A stretch of 64,000 bases of DNA. Origin: Paraspadella gotoi. Taxonomy: Eukaryota > Chaetognatha. The position numbers and the translations under genes were made by a program. Below the pieces are notes generated by a model that made no database searches, was not told the DNA's origin, and was given only the letters and a program-made list of their open reading frames with translations. This document shows positions 9,397 to 19,695 of the stretch, piece by piece. Position 1 is the stretch's first letter. Each line of letters opens with the position of its first letter. The stretch lies in contig CM119265.1 of NCBI GenBank assembly GCA_051294375.1, forward strand, positions 168,376 through 232,375, in the 5' to 3' direction.

Positions 9397-12218
9397 TGCG
9401 CGTGGAAGGCGGGGAGAATTAAGGAGATGACAAAAAGCGTTGAGGTGATATAGGCGGGTCTGCGGAAGGTTGAGGAAGGGTTGGGGTGGGTTGGGGAGGG
9501 AGGAGGAGGAGGGAGGAGGAGGAGGAGGAGGAGAAGGAGGAGGAGAAGGCGACGCCGCGCGTTGATTTTGTCGAGCGAGTTTTTCTCGTTTGTTTGAGCG
9601 GGTTGACGAGTTCTTATACCGGGGTCTTCGACCTGGTAATGCGTCTGGGCGTGGTTCTGAGTTGTCGACGTCGATGTCTTCATCGCTTATCCACGCCGGT
9701 TTGACGCGGGCGATGTTAATCGTTTTCTCGTCCTTTGCTAGGTATCTCTATAGTCATATTGAGTCCATTACGATGTATTCACCTGTATGGGCCTTCGTAA
9801 GGAGGTATAAGTGGAGGTTGAACGCCGGCGCGTTGACAAATACATATTTTGGCTGAGTCTAAGGCCGCTGGGATATGTACCGCTGGCTTACGATGAGCAG
9901 AGTAGCTGTCGGCTGAGTCGAGCGACTTCTAACGAAGTTTCGATAATTGTTGTTTTCGTTGTCGATTTAGCGAGGCGTCGCGTCGTTTTGTGGATCGCAA
10001 GCATGCTCCCAGGGACGCCAATGCCTTCGCCGAAAACTAGATCGGCTGCCGAGTGCTCCTATGTCCTCTTAACCGTTGTTCGAAATGGCAAGAAGTGTTA
10101 GAGGCAGTTTCCAGTACCATTGTTCTTTCTCCTCTTTGGCTAACGCGATTAAAGATTCTTGTGAGCCTTCTATGAAATCTTTCGACAAGCCCGTTTGCCT
10201 GTGGGTGATATGCAGTTGTCGTTTGGCTTTTATCCCCCACTGCCTCGTCAGCTGACGCCATAACGCGGAGGTGAACTGGCTTCCTTTGTCCGTAGTGGAT
10301 GATTGAAGGTGTGCCAAATACACTAATCCAGTTTAAGGCTGAGTGCGTCGAGGATTGTGCGGAGTTAAAGTATCTTTTAATCGGGATGGCGGCCGGCCAT
10401 CTCGAAAATCTATCCACTATCGTTAGTAGATGTGTGAAGCCATTGGATTGGGGCATCTTGACCAAATCGATATTGAGGTGTTGAAAGCCGTGCTGGAACT
10501 TGGAATTCGCCGATCTCAGGGATTGTGTTTTTTTGTCACTTTTGCCCGCTGGCAAGCGACGCAGTCTCTTGCCCAGCGGGACACGTCTTGTTCTTTCATC
10601 CCCGTCCAAACGAATTTCGCGGCGACGGCCTTGCGGTAGCGTCCACTCCAGGATGGCGCGAGTCCGTGAATTACGTCGAATATTTTCCGACGCCAATATT
10701 TAGGTACGAAGGGGCGTGCCGGGCCGTTAGAAACGTCAACGAGTAGATCATGATTTCCCGTTTTGATTTTTCTAAAGCTGAGGCCGCTTCTCGCTTCCTC
10801 GTTGATTCGCTGGAACTCTGGATCTAGTATCTGCTCCCGGGCCATTTGCTCAAAGTCTATCTCAAAAGAAGTGAGGGAGGCGATGACGGCGTTGATGTCT
10901 TCTAGTCGATTCGATTTGACTAGTTTTTCTCTTTTTTCTTCGCTTTTCGAAGCATTATTCGCTAATTCCGCTGACGTCGATTTTTCGGTAGCTGTCTTTT
11001 GGCCGGAAATCGAGGCGTAAGTACTTTTTACCAAAGTTTCGTCGCTCTCTTCGTCAAGGATATTGAGAGGGTCATTGGTAGCTGTCTTTTGGCCTGAAAA
11101 TGAAGTCGGAATTATTGTCGAGAGATTTTCTATCGCGGTTTCTCTTCGTTTTTTCCCTTCGCGATGGAGTTTAAATCTCCGGTAGCTGGCTTTTGGCATG
11201 ATTTTATGGCCGGGGAGTTTTTCTTTCGCGATTTTCTCGTTTTCGACGCCGTTTTTCTTTGTCGAATCGATCGGCGTGGCGTTTGGGGCGTGACAGGGCG
11301 TCCGCCACGACGTTTGCCTTCCCTTTTAAGTATCGCACATCCGTGGTAACTCAGCGATTGTGGACAACTGGTACGATTGTCGCATCGTCTGCGGTTCTGT
11401 CTTTTTCCTGATGGCGGATACTAAACTCTGGTGATCGGTATATAGGGTGAAGGCCTGCCTTCCACCCAATGACGAAAATGTCTTACCGCCTGAACGCTCC
11501 GAATAACTCGCGATCAAAAGGCGGCCAGAGTTTCTGGTTTTTGCCAGTTTCGCGGAAAAAAAACGCTAAGGGTTCCCAACCCTTAGGTCCTCGCTGTTCC
11601 AAGACGGCGCCGGACGGCGTGATCTGACGCGTCCGTCGTTATGCATAATTGGCGCCCCGTACGTGGTGGTGAGGCAACGCTGCTGAGATCAGACCTTCTT
11701 TGATGGCGTTGAAGGCGTTTTCACATTCTTCAGTCCAATTCAAGGTCTTGGGTTTGCCGCTTAGAGCCTCATAAAGGGCAGAACAACGATGTGCTACTCG
11801 TGAGATAAACCTCCTGTAGTAATTAACCATTCCAAGGAACCTTTGGAGTTCCTTGATGGTTGTTGGTCTCGTTGTCTCTTTGAGAGTTTGCACTCGTTCT
11901 GGGAGAGGTCGAACGCCAGATGTCGATCTACTAGAAATCCGAGGAATTCAGGAGTCTTGTCCTAGCAAGCATTTCTTTGTATTGACGACTAAGCCACTTT
12001 CGTCTAATGCTTTGAAGACACGCTCCAAGTCTTGCAAGTGCTCTTCCGGCGATGATGATGCAAACGAGGATATCGTCCAAATACACAAAGGTATGAGGGA
12101 TATCCCCTAGGATTTCATCCATCATTGCTGGAAGTCTTGTCCAGCATTTTTCAGGCCAAACGGGCAGCGTGGAAAGACATAAAGCCCAAACGGCGTTATG
12201 ACGCGCGTTTTTTTAACG
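9397..12218 (-). pseudogene. Second, indel-ridden pol copy (RT to C-terminal tail)
   Basis: This repeats 4133-6935 almost base for base but carries frequent one-base insertions and deletions, many in homopolymers, so pol is split into short frames. Recognisable pieces are the C-terminal Pro tract, integrase with NIDLVKMP and NGLVERFHRRL, the linker between RNase H and integrase, and RT with YLDDIL. It ends at about 12218 inside RT. The differences fall in both copies, so at least part is likely sequencing error. Gap bases masked at 5513-5522 are present here. Confidence 0.8.
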
Positions 12219-12258
12219 ATTTATTCCTAAATGAAATAGATCCATTCGAGTGGCCACA
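12219..12258 (-). repeat. LTR stub in the scrambled copy
   Basis: The first about 40 bp of an E2-type LTR in element sense (TGTGGCCACTCG), cut off where it meets RT sequence at 12218. The polypurine tract AGAGGGGGA lies at 12259-12267. Confidence 0.65.
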
Positions 12259-12848
12259 TCCCCCTCTGTTGAAATATATGGGTTAATATTACAATAATAC
12301 TTGTTGTCGTCCATCGAATGAGTGTACAGAATGATGATAAATTAAATTCAATATTATATAATGGGGTAATAAAAATAAAAATAGACTCTGACCGACTTGA
12401 CTTGAAATTAAAATTCGAAAATACAAAAATTAAAATATTTGAATCGAAAACGACTCAAAAAATATTCAAAACGATCAAAAATAGCCAAAAATAAAATACT
12501 GAAATACTGAAATACTTTCAATACGGGTAAATATGATGTCAACTGTCGGAGTCGCCGCCGGGATTGACGTGGAGGAAGATGGAAAAGACCAGACTCCGGC
12601 GGTTGACTAGGCCAATATGGGGATTTTGTTATTGTTTTTGTTTTTGTCGTTGTTGTTGTCATTGTTTTCGATTTGTTGGCGTTGTAACATCTCTCTGAGT
12701 ACGACTGCATATGTGGGGCGAATATATGGTCGATTGGAGAAGTTTTCTGGCGTTGGCTTCGAAAAACGGCACGTTGGCTCATTTATCTCTTTTTCGAAGT
12801 TGTTGTTGTTGTGATTTTCCCCTCTTCTCGCTTTTGGCGGAGATGCTT
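12259..12848 (-). pseudogene. Pol tail, 3' UTR and polypurine tract of the scrambled copy
   Basis: An indel-bearing duplicate of 3543-4130: polypurine tract, AT-rich 3' UTR (12268-12535) and the end of the pol tail (12536-12848) in broken frames. A 100-N gap follows directly. Confidence 0.7.
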
Positions 12849-12948
12849 NNNNNNNNNNNNNNNNNNNNNNNNNNNNNNNNNNNNNNNNNNNNNNNNNNNN
12901 NNNNNNNNNNNNNNNNNNNNNNNNNNNNNNNNNNNNNNNNNNNNNNNN
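12849..12948. other. 100-N assembly gap
   Basis: Run of 100 N between minus-strand pol tail and plus-strand RNase H. The change of strand and position shows that two unrelated pieces are joined here. Confidence 0.95.
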
Positions 12949-13905
12949 ATTGGGTGGAAGGCAGGGCCTTCACCCTCTACACGGATCACCAGAGTCTAGT
13001 GTCGGCCATTCGGAAGAAATCGGAGCCACAAACTGTAAGGCAGTCCTATCAGTTGTCAGCCATCGCTGAATTCACCACAGACGTTAGGTATCTCAAAGGG
13101 AAGGCTAACGTAGTGGCAGACGCGTTGTCTCGCCCAAACGCCCCATCAACAGCTTCATCAAGCGTCAATGGCAGCGTCAACAACAACAAGACTACTCNNN
13201 NNNNNNNAGCGCAGAAATCAGCATCGATCACAGCGCCAAAACTACTTTCGACAGCCCCAGTTTCAGCTCCAGCGGCAGAAGCAGCAGCAGCGACAGCAGC
13301 AGCAGCCTCAGCCGCCTCAGCCGAGAACAATCAGCAAGAGAAAAACCTGGAAGACCGACCAATCAAACAAGACCGCCTCGACGACGTCAACGCGGTAATA
13401 GCGTCATTGACTAATTTCGAAATTGACTTTGAGCAAATGGCTCAAGAGCAGGCACTCGATCCGGACTTTCAAAAACTCGCCGACGACGCCAGGACCGGCC
13501 TCACATTTCGAAAAATCAGAGTCGGAAACCAGGAACTACTCGCCGATNNNNNNNNNNGACCGGCACGCCCATTCGTCCCTAATTCATGGCGGCGCAAGAT
13601 CTTCGACGTTATACATGGCTTAGGTCACCCGGGCGTCGAAGCTACGCGCAAAGCTGTCGCCGCCAAATTCGTGTGGACTGGGATGCGTCAGGATGTGTCA
13701 CGCTGGGCGCGAGACTGTCTAGACTGTCAACGCGCCAAAATCGTCNNNNNNNNNNTCCCGGAAATCGGCGACTTCAAAGTGCCAGAGCGAAGGTTTCAGC
13801 ATCTCAACATCGACCTCGTGAAGATGCCAAAGTCAAATCGGTTCTCTTATCTATGACAATAGTCGATAAGATTTTCGCGCTGGCGACTGCTATACCTCTA
13901 TTGCA
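12949..13905 (+). pseudogene. Pol fragment: RNase H end to integrase start
   Basis: E7-like pol, open from 12949 to 13854: WVEGRAFTLYTDHQSL, SRPNAPS, then an Ala/Gln-rich linker (13210-13340), then FRKIRVGNQELLAD, the integrase zinc-binding region (HGLGHPGV and DCLDCQRAK) and NIDLVKMPKSN. After 13845 identity collapses; TIVDKI and ATAIPL remain as mutated counterparts of TIVDRFSRW and AAIPL. Three 10-N runs keep the frame. Confidence 0.8.
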
Positions 13906-16080
13906 GAGCGGTAGATGGGTCTTCAACAGCTTATTCTGAGCGAGCCATTGCGAGATTTACCGTTGCTCTGCTGGTGGTCTGAATCTAGAGAATTGGGGTT
14001 CGATGATGACGACGGCCTGGACGTTGGGAGCTAGACGTGGTGGTCATCACGCGGAGAGGATTTCATAGGAGACGCAGAGTTGTAGGTCGACTCAGGAATT
14101 ATTCGCTCGTAAGAATTGTTAGCATTGTCCGTTTTGGTATGACTGATAGGAGTACGTGCTAGCATATTAGTGTTGGCAGCGGCATGTTGCTTGGGTTCCG
14201 ATGCCCAGGGCCTGGTCGGCGGTGGTCTGCGTGTTGGAGGGTAAGGTAGAGGAGATGTGAGGAGGAAATTGGAGTATCGTGCAGAGACCGAGTGAACGTG
14301 TGTGTGAACAGCGCGTTTGTCCGCGGTTCCGGGGACCGAGAGATGAGACTATTGACGTAGATTAAGTAAAGGCTTGCTCGAAACTACCCTCCGCAGGTGA
14401 AGCGGGAACTGCGATTAAGACGCCGTGCAATTCTGGGGAGTCAGGCTCTGCTTTATGGTGGATTCTTTACGCGGATTTTTATATTCGCTGTCAGGAGGCT
14501 GGGCGCACGGGTATTGGGTATTAGCGGGGGGCTTATAGCCAAAAAAGGGAATAAGGGGTGGCTAGAGGTTCCTGGCGTAGTGTCAGTGATCTCACAAGTG
14601 ATGCCCGCGGATGAGCCGGTTGGCTTGATCGGGATCAAGCGAGAAGAAGCAAGTCTACAAGGAGAGTTGTTGGAAACGGATGTTTCGGTCGGACCAAAGG
14701 GATCATCGCAACATAGTATTATCATATTAGCGGTCTTGGCTGGATCGGCAGGGTCAGGGTGCGTTCCAGTGGTCATGCTCGAGGTGGTCACTTAGCCCGG
14801 TGTTGTACAGTTGAGTACAGATTTGGTGAATGTGATGATGAATCTCAATCTTGTAGGGTGGATATAGGTTTGGTATTTGAGGGCAGTATACGATGCTATG
14901 GGACGTGCTGAAGTTTACTCCGCTTCTTGCTCTTTACAGTGTCGCGGTGCCCTTTGGTGTTGGCTCTGCTCCGAGGATTGATCCGTGTTTATAAGGAGGA
15001 GAGGTCGAAGAACTGGTTAGTATTCGTACGATTGGTGATAGGGGTGGGATGGTCGTCTATGGGTGTGGTGTAGTTGAGGATGGTAAGCGGTCCTGTTTGA
15101 ATTTAAAGAATTCCATACGGGGCAAGGGAGCTTATCGGAGTCTCTATGGAAAGATTCTTGGCCTTCTCTCTCGCAATTGAGTATGTATCTTGTTTGCCAT
15201 GGCTTTGTCTCCTATAACTAGAGAAATAGGAGTAAGACTTGTGTGTGTGTGTAGTGGACCCTGTTGTTGCTGCACCTGCGGTAGGATTTAGTTGGCTGCA
15301 TGCCAGTCGCCGGGATCATGATAATTTAGATTTGTTATGTCGTACGTAGAAATCGTGTTGATAGAAGTTTTTCAAAATGGGTGAGCATATTCATTGGTTC
15401 AGGATAGGTGGCATTTTTCCTGTGTCCGAGCGCTTCTAGTTAGCTATAGAAGGACATAGTGGAAATCGGATCTATCTGTTGTATCCTCATAGGCTTTACT
15501 AGCTGAGTAGACTATGTTGTTCTGTGACCTTCCCATTTATTTATTTTTAATTGGTGTAAGATAGCGCTGATTCATTGATATGACTTGTCGGAGTCTTTCA
15601 CATTCTTTGTAAGTCCTGGGTTTCTTTATGATCTCAAATTTTTGTGTGATGGTTCAAGTTTCGTGCCACCTTGGGTTCAGTTGTGGATAGGATTAAAAAT
15701 TTCAGTGACATTAGCGTTACATTCTGATGAGGTAAGTCGATTGGGAGATTAGCATCTTCGGGTACTTCGACGAGATATGAGATATCGACGCAGAGTAGTT
15801 TAACTAACGTGTTACCTACCACAGCTGTTGGCACACCGACTATAAGCTGCAAAATGTGGGGTATCAAATAATCAGAACCACACACCAGCACCCTGTATCA
15901 AATCCTCACACAGAGGCACGGGAATGGGTAGCAGAGTGAGATTTCTATCGAGGTCATAAGGAATCCTCTATAATGGCGAGTGGCGAAAGCGAGGAGATCA
16001 AGAAATTTGGTTTGGAAACTTGCACGTTAACTCTAATATGCAATAGTAACAATCTGGTCAAATGAAATCATGCCTACCGG
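13906..16080. other. Unassigned stretch between pol remnants
   Basis: About 2.2 kb of moderate-GC sequence with no protein I recognise. The longest frames are 132 residues (14397-14795, +) and 112 residues opposite it (14453-14791, -), plus 85 residues at 15634-15891 (-). None shows a retrotransposon motif. Because it is flanked by integrase pieces on the plus strand it may be a very decayed element or low-quality sequence. Confidence 0.4.
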
Positions 16081-16175
16081 TGAATCAATCGGGACAAGAT
16101 GTCTCTAGTTTTTGGTGAAGGAATGGCGGTTCCAGGACCTCTATTGTCCGCTGACGCCCCATGGGGGTGTCATGG
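16081..16175 (+). pseudogene. Integrase C-terminal relic
   Basis: One frame reads SLVFGEGMAVPGPLLSADA, matching the conserved LVFGEGLAVPGDLL segment that follows the integrase core in E5 and E6. Upstream the frame is lost. It is a small remnant only. Confidence 0.6.
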
Positions 16176-16204
16176 CAGTGTTTTTGTGATTGGCTAATGG
16201 TATT

Positions 16205-16290
16205 GCTATTGGTGGGTTAGGGTTGAGGGTTAGGGTTAGGGTTTAGGTGTTAGGGTTGGGTGGGTATATGGTGGCGTTAGTTAGGGGTTA
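16205..16290 (+). repeat. Short degenerate TTAGGG array
   Basis: GGGTTAGGGTTGAGGG-type repeats with variants; directly followed by a decayed LTR. Confidence 0.85.
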
Positions 16291-16294
16291 GGGT

Positions 16295-16990
16295 TGCAAT
16301 GTCTTCTGCGAGTAGGAGCTGCATTTTGGATTAAGAGTCATGGCCGCTTCGGAGATTGACGAGGTCCCGGCTCGCAGTTCACGATCAGCGTCTTGCTCTC
16401 TTGCGTGTTGCCCTGCAGTCCATCAAACGACACAGATCTAGATCGCCTTAAAATCAATTTGACATAACTTTAATCGATTCGAAGCTCTTTTGTTTGCCTT
16501 TTTAACTCATTTACTTAGACACCAGGTGTTTTCCCGGCCAAACAGAAACAAAACGTGTTTGAATTTTTAACTTTAACTGATAAAAAACTGTTTGAAATCA
16601 ATTCTGTTGTTCTTCGAATAACTAAATGTGTCTCTGACATTATCAATCCGTTTTTATCTCTCCTCTACTAATATGTAAAGAAATTACATTAATTGCAAAG
16701 GGAGGTGAAAAACGTTTTGTTACATCAAACACAAGATTTCATAGCTACATCTCAAGATTCTGTTAATAAGTCCGAACTTCGACTTTATTTTGATTCTTAG
16801 CAAACGTGATGTTTTTAAATTTGTTAATCGCGTAAGGGCACTCGAGTTTAAGTTATTGCAAACTAATGTTTTATTAACGATCGAAATCTCCCTAATCACG
16901 TGATGCAGTTTTCCCGTGCGGTTTTTGAGCCTCTCGTCTCGTGAGTAATTACACTCATCGTCTCATCACTTATATTACTCACTGAGTTGG
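16295..16990 (+). repeat. Decayed LTR of the E4/E7 type
   Basis: Aligns by eye to the E4 LTR at intervals: CCGCTTCGGAGATTGA matches its tRNA-like T-arm region, then an AT-rich stretch with TCGATTCGAAGCTCTTTTG, then the CACGTGATGCAGTTTTCCC segment. Substitutions are everywhere, so it is far more diverged than the other LTRs. The right boundary is uncertain. Confidence 0.45.
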
Positions 16991-16999
16991 TCCAACGCC

Positions 17000-18000
17000 T
17001 CCTTAGCACGCTCAGGCGAACTCGGAGTACGCCGGTTCCAAGCAACTTGATTGATTCCCTGGACACTCAGACCCGCCGTCGCGAGCCAGATCATCCGCTA
17101 CGAGCCGCCACTTGAAGCTCCGGGTCGCGTAGTAGCTACGAAGACTAGCCCATCACGCGCGTCAGCCTCATCGAGCACCGGGCGAGCATATCCTCTATCA
17201 AACATCTGACACAGCCCAGAGTATGTATTCATAAGACGACCGGGCCGTTAATCTCCCTTGCTCCACCTCCTTATGAAAAGGTCCCTTAATCGCGTCCGTA
17301 CATCGAGCGGACTCAACAGTGACGAGATCGACAATACCCGAAAGTCAGGGTCGACGGAGACGGTCAACATCCGCCCGAAGGGACAAAGCCAAACCTGGTC
17401 ATAGCGAAGACGAGAGGAGATAACAAGATTCTGAACGAACCAGAACCGCTGCGAGCCCAAGAAGGAGACCTGAGCCAGCGCCTGCGCCGACGCAAGACCA
17501 CAGAACAACAAAACGCCAGCGCATTCCAAGTTCAGAACTACTCGAATCGAAAGAACCGCTTTCAGAAATCTATCATGTTCCCGACTTACTCATCAGCAGC
17601 CACCCTGAAGCGGCCTCTCCTCCTCCGTCAACTCCTTCCTCCTCTTTCCTCACCCCACCCCCCTCTACCCACCTCGACCCGACTCATACACCTCTCATTT
17701 CAAGATCATAGGCCTTCCGGCCGCATCCCAATCGGCCGATCAAGTGAATCAATCCAATCGCCAAAAGCAAAAATCAAGCGAGACGATAAATGAAAAACCG
17801 AAGAAATGAGTCCAAAGTGATAGGTTTTCAAAGCCAAGCATGGAAAACTTTTCCCAACAAGGCCTTCGCCCCGACCTAACCCTATTGTTCGAAAGGAATT
17901 GATTGAAACGACAAGCGGGAGAAAAACACTGACAACAATACTAAAGAGACAGAAACAAAGACGAAAAACTCCTCCGCTGTGATCAGGCCGCTAGGCCCAT
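17000..18000 (+). pseudogene. Heavily mutated pol C-terminal tail
   Basis: Translated piecewise it follows the E7 tail: LKLRV (LSRLRVEVARLQ), EYVFIRR (KYVFIRRAGV), GLNSDEI and TVNIRPK (GLNMTVDI and TINIARVKP), a Pro/Ser-rich part, and GFQSQAWKTFPN for the CRFSRPTPENFS tail. It has stops and shifts throughout. Substitutions and not only indels separate it from E7, which indicates real age. Confidence 0.65.
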
Positions 18001-18361
18001 CTCAACTGTTTAAATCCTAGTCTTTAGCTGCACTGCCCAACGCAGCACCCATGGCGGGTGGCTTAAACAGTTGAAACTATTGTTTTTTGTATTATCTACC
18101 TCCATCTTATCGGCCCATGTAAAGTGTTTCTGAATTTAGCATATTTTTGTTTAACTCTTCACCAATTTCGGTATCGTACGAAATGGAATTATCTTACTAT
18201 TGATTCGCGTCATATGAAAAGTCAATCAAGTTAATCGGAGCGTCAATTTTAAAACCCGTTTAATTTTAAATCGATATTTCAATTTTAACATCATACTTTA
18301 CAAACATTCGTTAGACGACAACAAATTTTATTTTTGTAATATTATTCCCATATATTCCAAC
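18001..18361 (+). other. 3' UTR of the decayed copy
   Basis: Matches the E4 and E7 3' UTRs, including the CAACTGTT...AACAGTTGA inverted motif and TTAGACGACAACAAATT near the end. Confidence 0.6.
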
Positions 18362-18370
18362 AGCGGGGGA
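18362..18370 (+). other. Polypurine tract of the decayed copy
   Basis: AGCGGGGGA, followed by the LTR start TGAAGCCGTCG. Confidence 0.7.
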
Positions 18371-18387
18371 TGAAGCCGTCGAACGAA
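18371..18387 (+). repeat. LTR stub before a 10-N join
   Basis: The first 17 bp of an E4-type LTR, cut by N (18388-18397). On the other side is the leader of E3, a different family, so this 10-N run is a join and not masked bases. Confidence 0.7.
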
Positions 18388-18471
18388 NNNNNNNNNNCAA
18401 AGAAAGGAGAAAAACGCCAAAAGCAAATCTGAAGCACATCCTCAAACCGGTCTTCAAGTGGAACCCAACCT

Positions 18472-18560
18472 TTCCTCAGGTAGGCAAGTTGGTGATTAAT
18501 ATTAGGCTTATTCCTTGCCTATTGTTGACCGCGTCTCTCCTCTCCCTTTTTCCAAACTCC
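18472..18560 (+). promoter_or_regulatory. E3 leader hairpin at donor-like site
   Basis: CTCAGGTAGG (donor-like) runs into TAGGCAAG (18481-18488), which pairs with CTTGCCTA (18514-18521); the loop holds GATTAATATTAGGCTTAT. A pyrimidine-rich stretch follows before the gag ATG. Confidence 0.5.
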
Positions 18561-18578
18561 TTCGCACGCCAATAACGG

Positions 18579-19695
18579 ATGAGCGGTCCCGCCGGCAACA
18601 CTCGCGCTCGACTAGCGTCGACGAGCAGTCCCAGCGACGCCGCGGCACTTCCGGCCGCCCAGGACACTCCCGGCGGCCTCGCTCCACCTCTTGCTCTCGG
18701 TTTTGGGCGCGGACGCCGTTCGCCTAACAACAACCCACCTCAAGGCAATTTCCAATTCCCTGCAGCTGCTCTAAGCCCCGCTAGGATGGCTACAGCAGCG
18801 ACACCCGATCCACAAACGGAACTGGTGCGCACTCTCACCGCCACGCTTTCTGCATCGCTTCAAAACCTCNNNNNNNNNNAGCCAAAACTTCCTGAATTCG
18901 ATTCCGACAACGTAGAACTGTGGATCCAGCGCGGTTGAGTCGGCTTATATCCGCGCCAGTATCGTCACGCCCAGAGAGAAATTTGCCCATCTGGAAGACA
19001 AATTCGCCGTCGGATTTAACCCACGCATAAATGCATTTTTATTTGGCGAAGCTACCGACGCCCGTTGGTCTGCCTTCCTCGACTACCTCAGGTCAGAGTA
19101 TGGAAGAACTCGCGCACAACAAGCTGCATCATTAATCGACGGCACTCGTCGCGAGAGTCAACGACCTTCACAACTGCTAGCAGTCATGAAGGAAAAAGCA
19201 GGCAATGTCACCGTCGATGACATAATGAAGGAGCTACTCCTCCGCGAGCTTCCCCCAGAAATACAACGGAGCTTAGCAGAAAGAGTCGAAACTGTCGACG
19301 CCGAGACCGCCGCCCACTTCGCTGACGCCTATTTCGACAAAGAAGGCNNNNNNNNNNATCCTACTAATTCTGCAGCGGCCTTCGCTATCAATACTCAGGT
19401 TCCACCTCTGATGCAAGAGGACACTCAACAAAACGACGACGTCAACGCGATAAATCGCCAACGTCAGGGACAAGCGGCTCGTCGACCTTTCAACAGCGCC
19501 CGTCGACCGACAGACCGACCGACAAATTTCGACAAATCATCAGCGAATCCTTCTCATCCTCAGCAATCGAAAACAACGAGGGTCAACATCTGCTTCTATC
19601 ATCGTAAGTTCGGCGACGCCGGCGATAAAGTTGTTGAAGCTGGATGTTATCGTCAATCAGCGGGAAAACGGGGGAAAGGCTGGCGGGAGGAGGTG
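18579..19695 (+). CDS. E3 gag, one frameshift, fused to pol
   Basis: Starts MSGPAGNTRARLAS, as in E5. One extra G at about 18933 (after WIQR) shifts the frame; from 18934 the rest of gag is in frame with pol. The helical Gag core carries LRSEYGRTRAQQAA. In the zinc finger CFYH-x9 is followed by Val-Val where relatives have Cys, so one ligand is lost; the last Cys (GCYR) remains. One extra base just before the frameshift heptamer removes the need for frameshifting and gives a single gag-pol frame. N runs at 18870 and 19348 keep the frame. Confidence 0.8.
19663..19669 (+). promoter_or_regulatory. Former frameshift heptamer of E3 (GGAAAAC)
   Basis: Same heptamer and downstream hairpin as E5 (GGCTGG pairing with CCGGCC, GGGAGG with CCATCCC), but the upstream one-base insertion puts gag already in the pol frame, so slippage is no longer needed. 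Confidence 0.55.
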
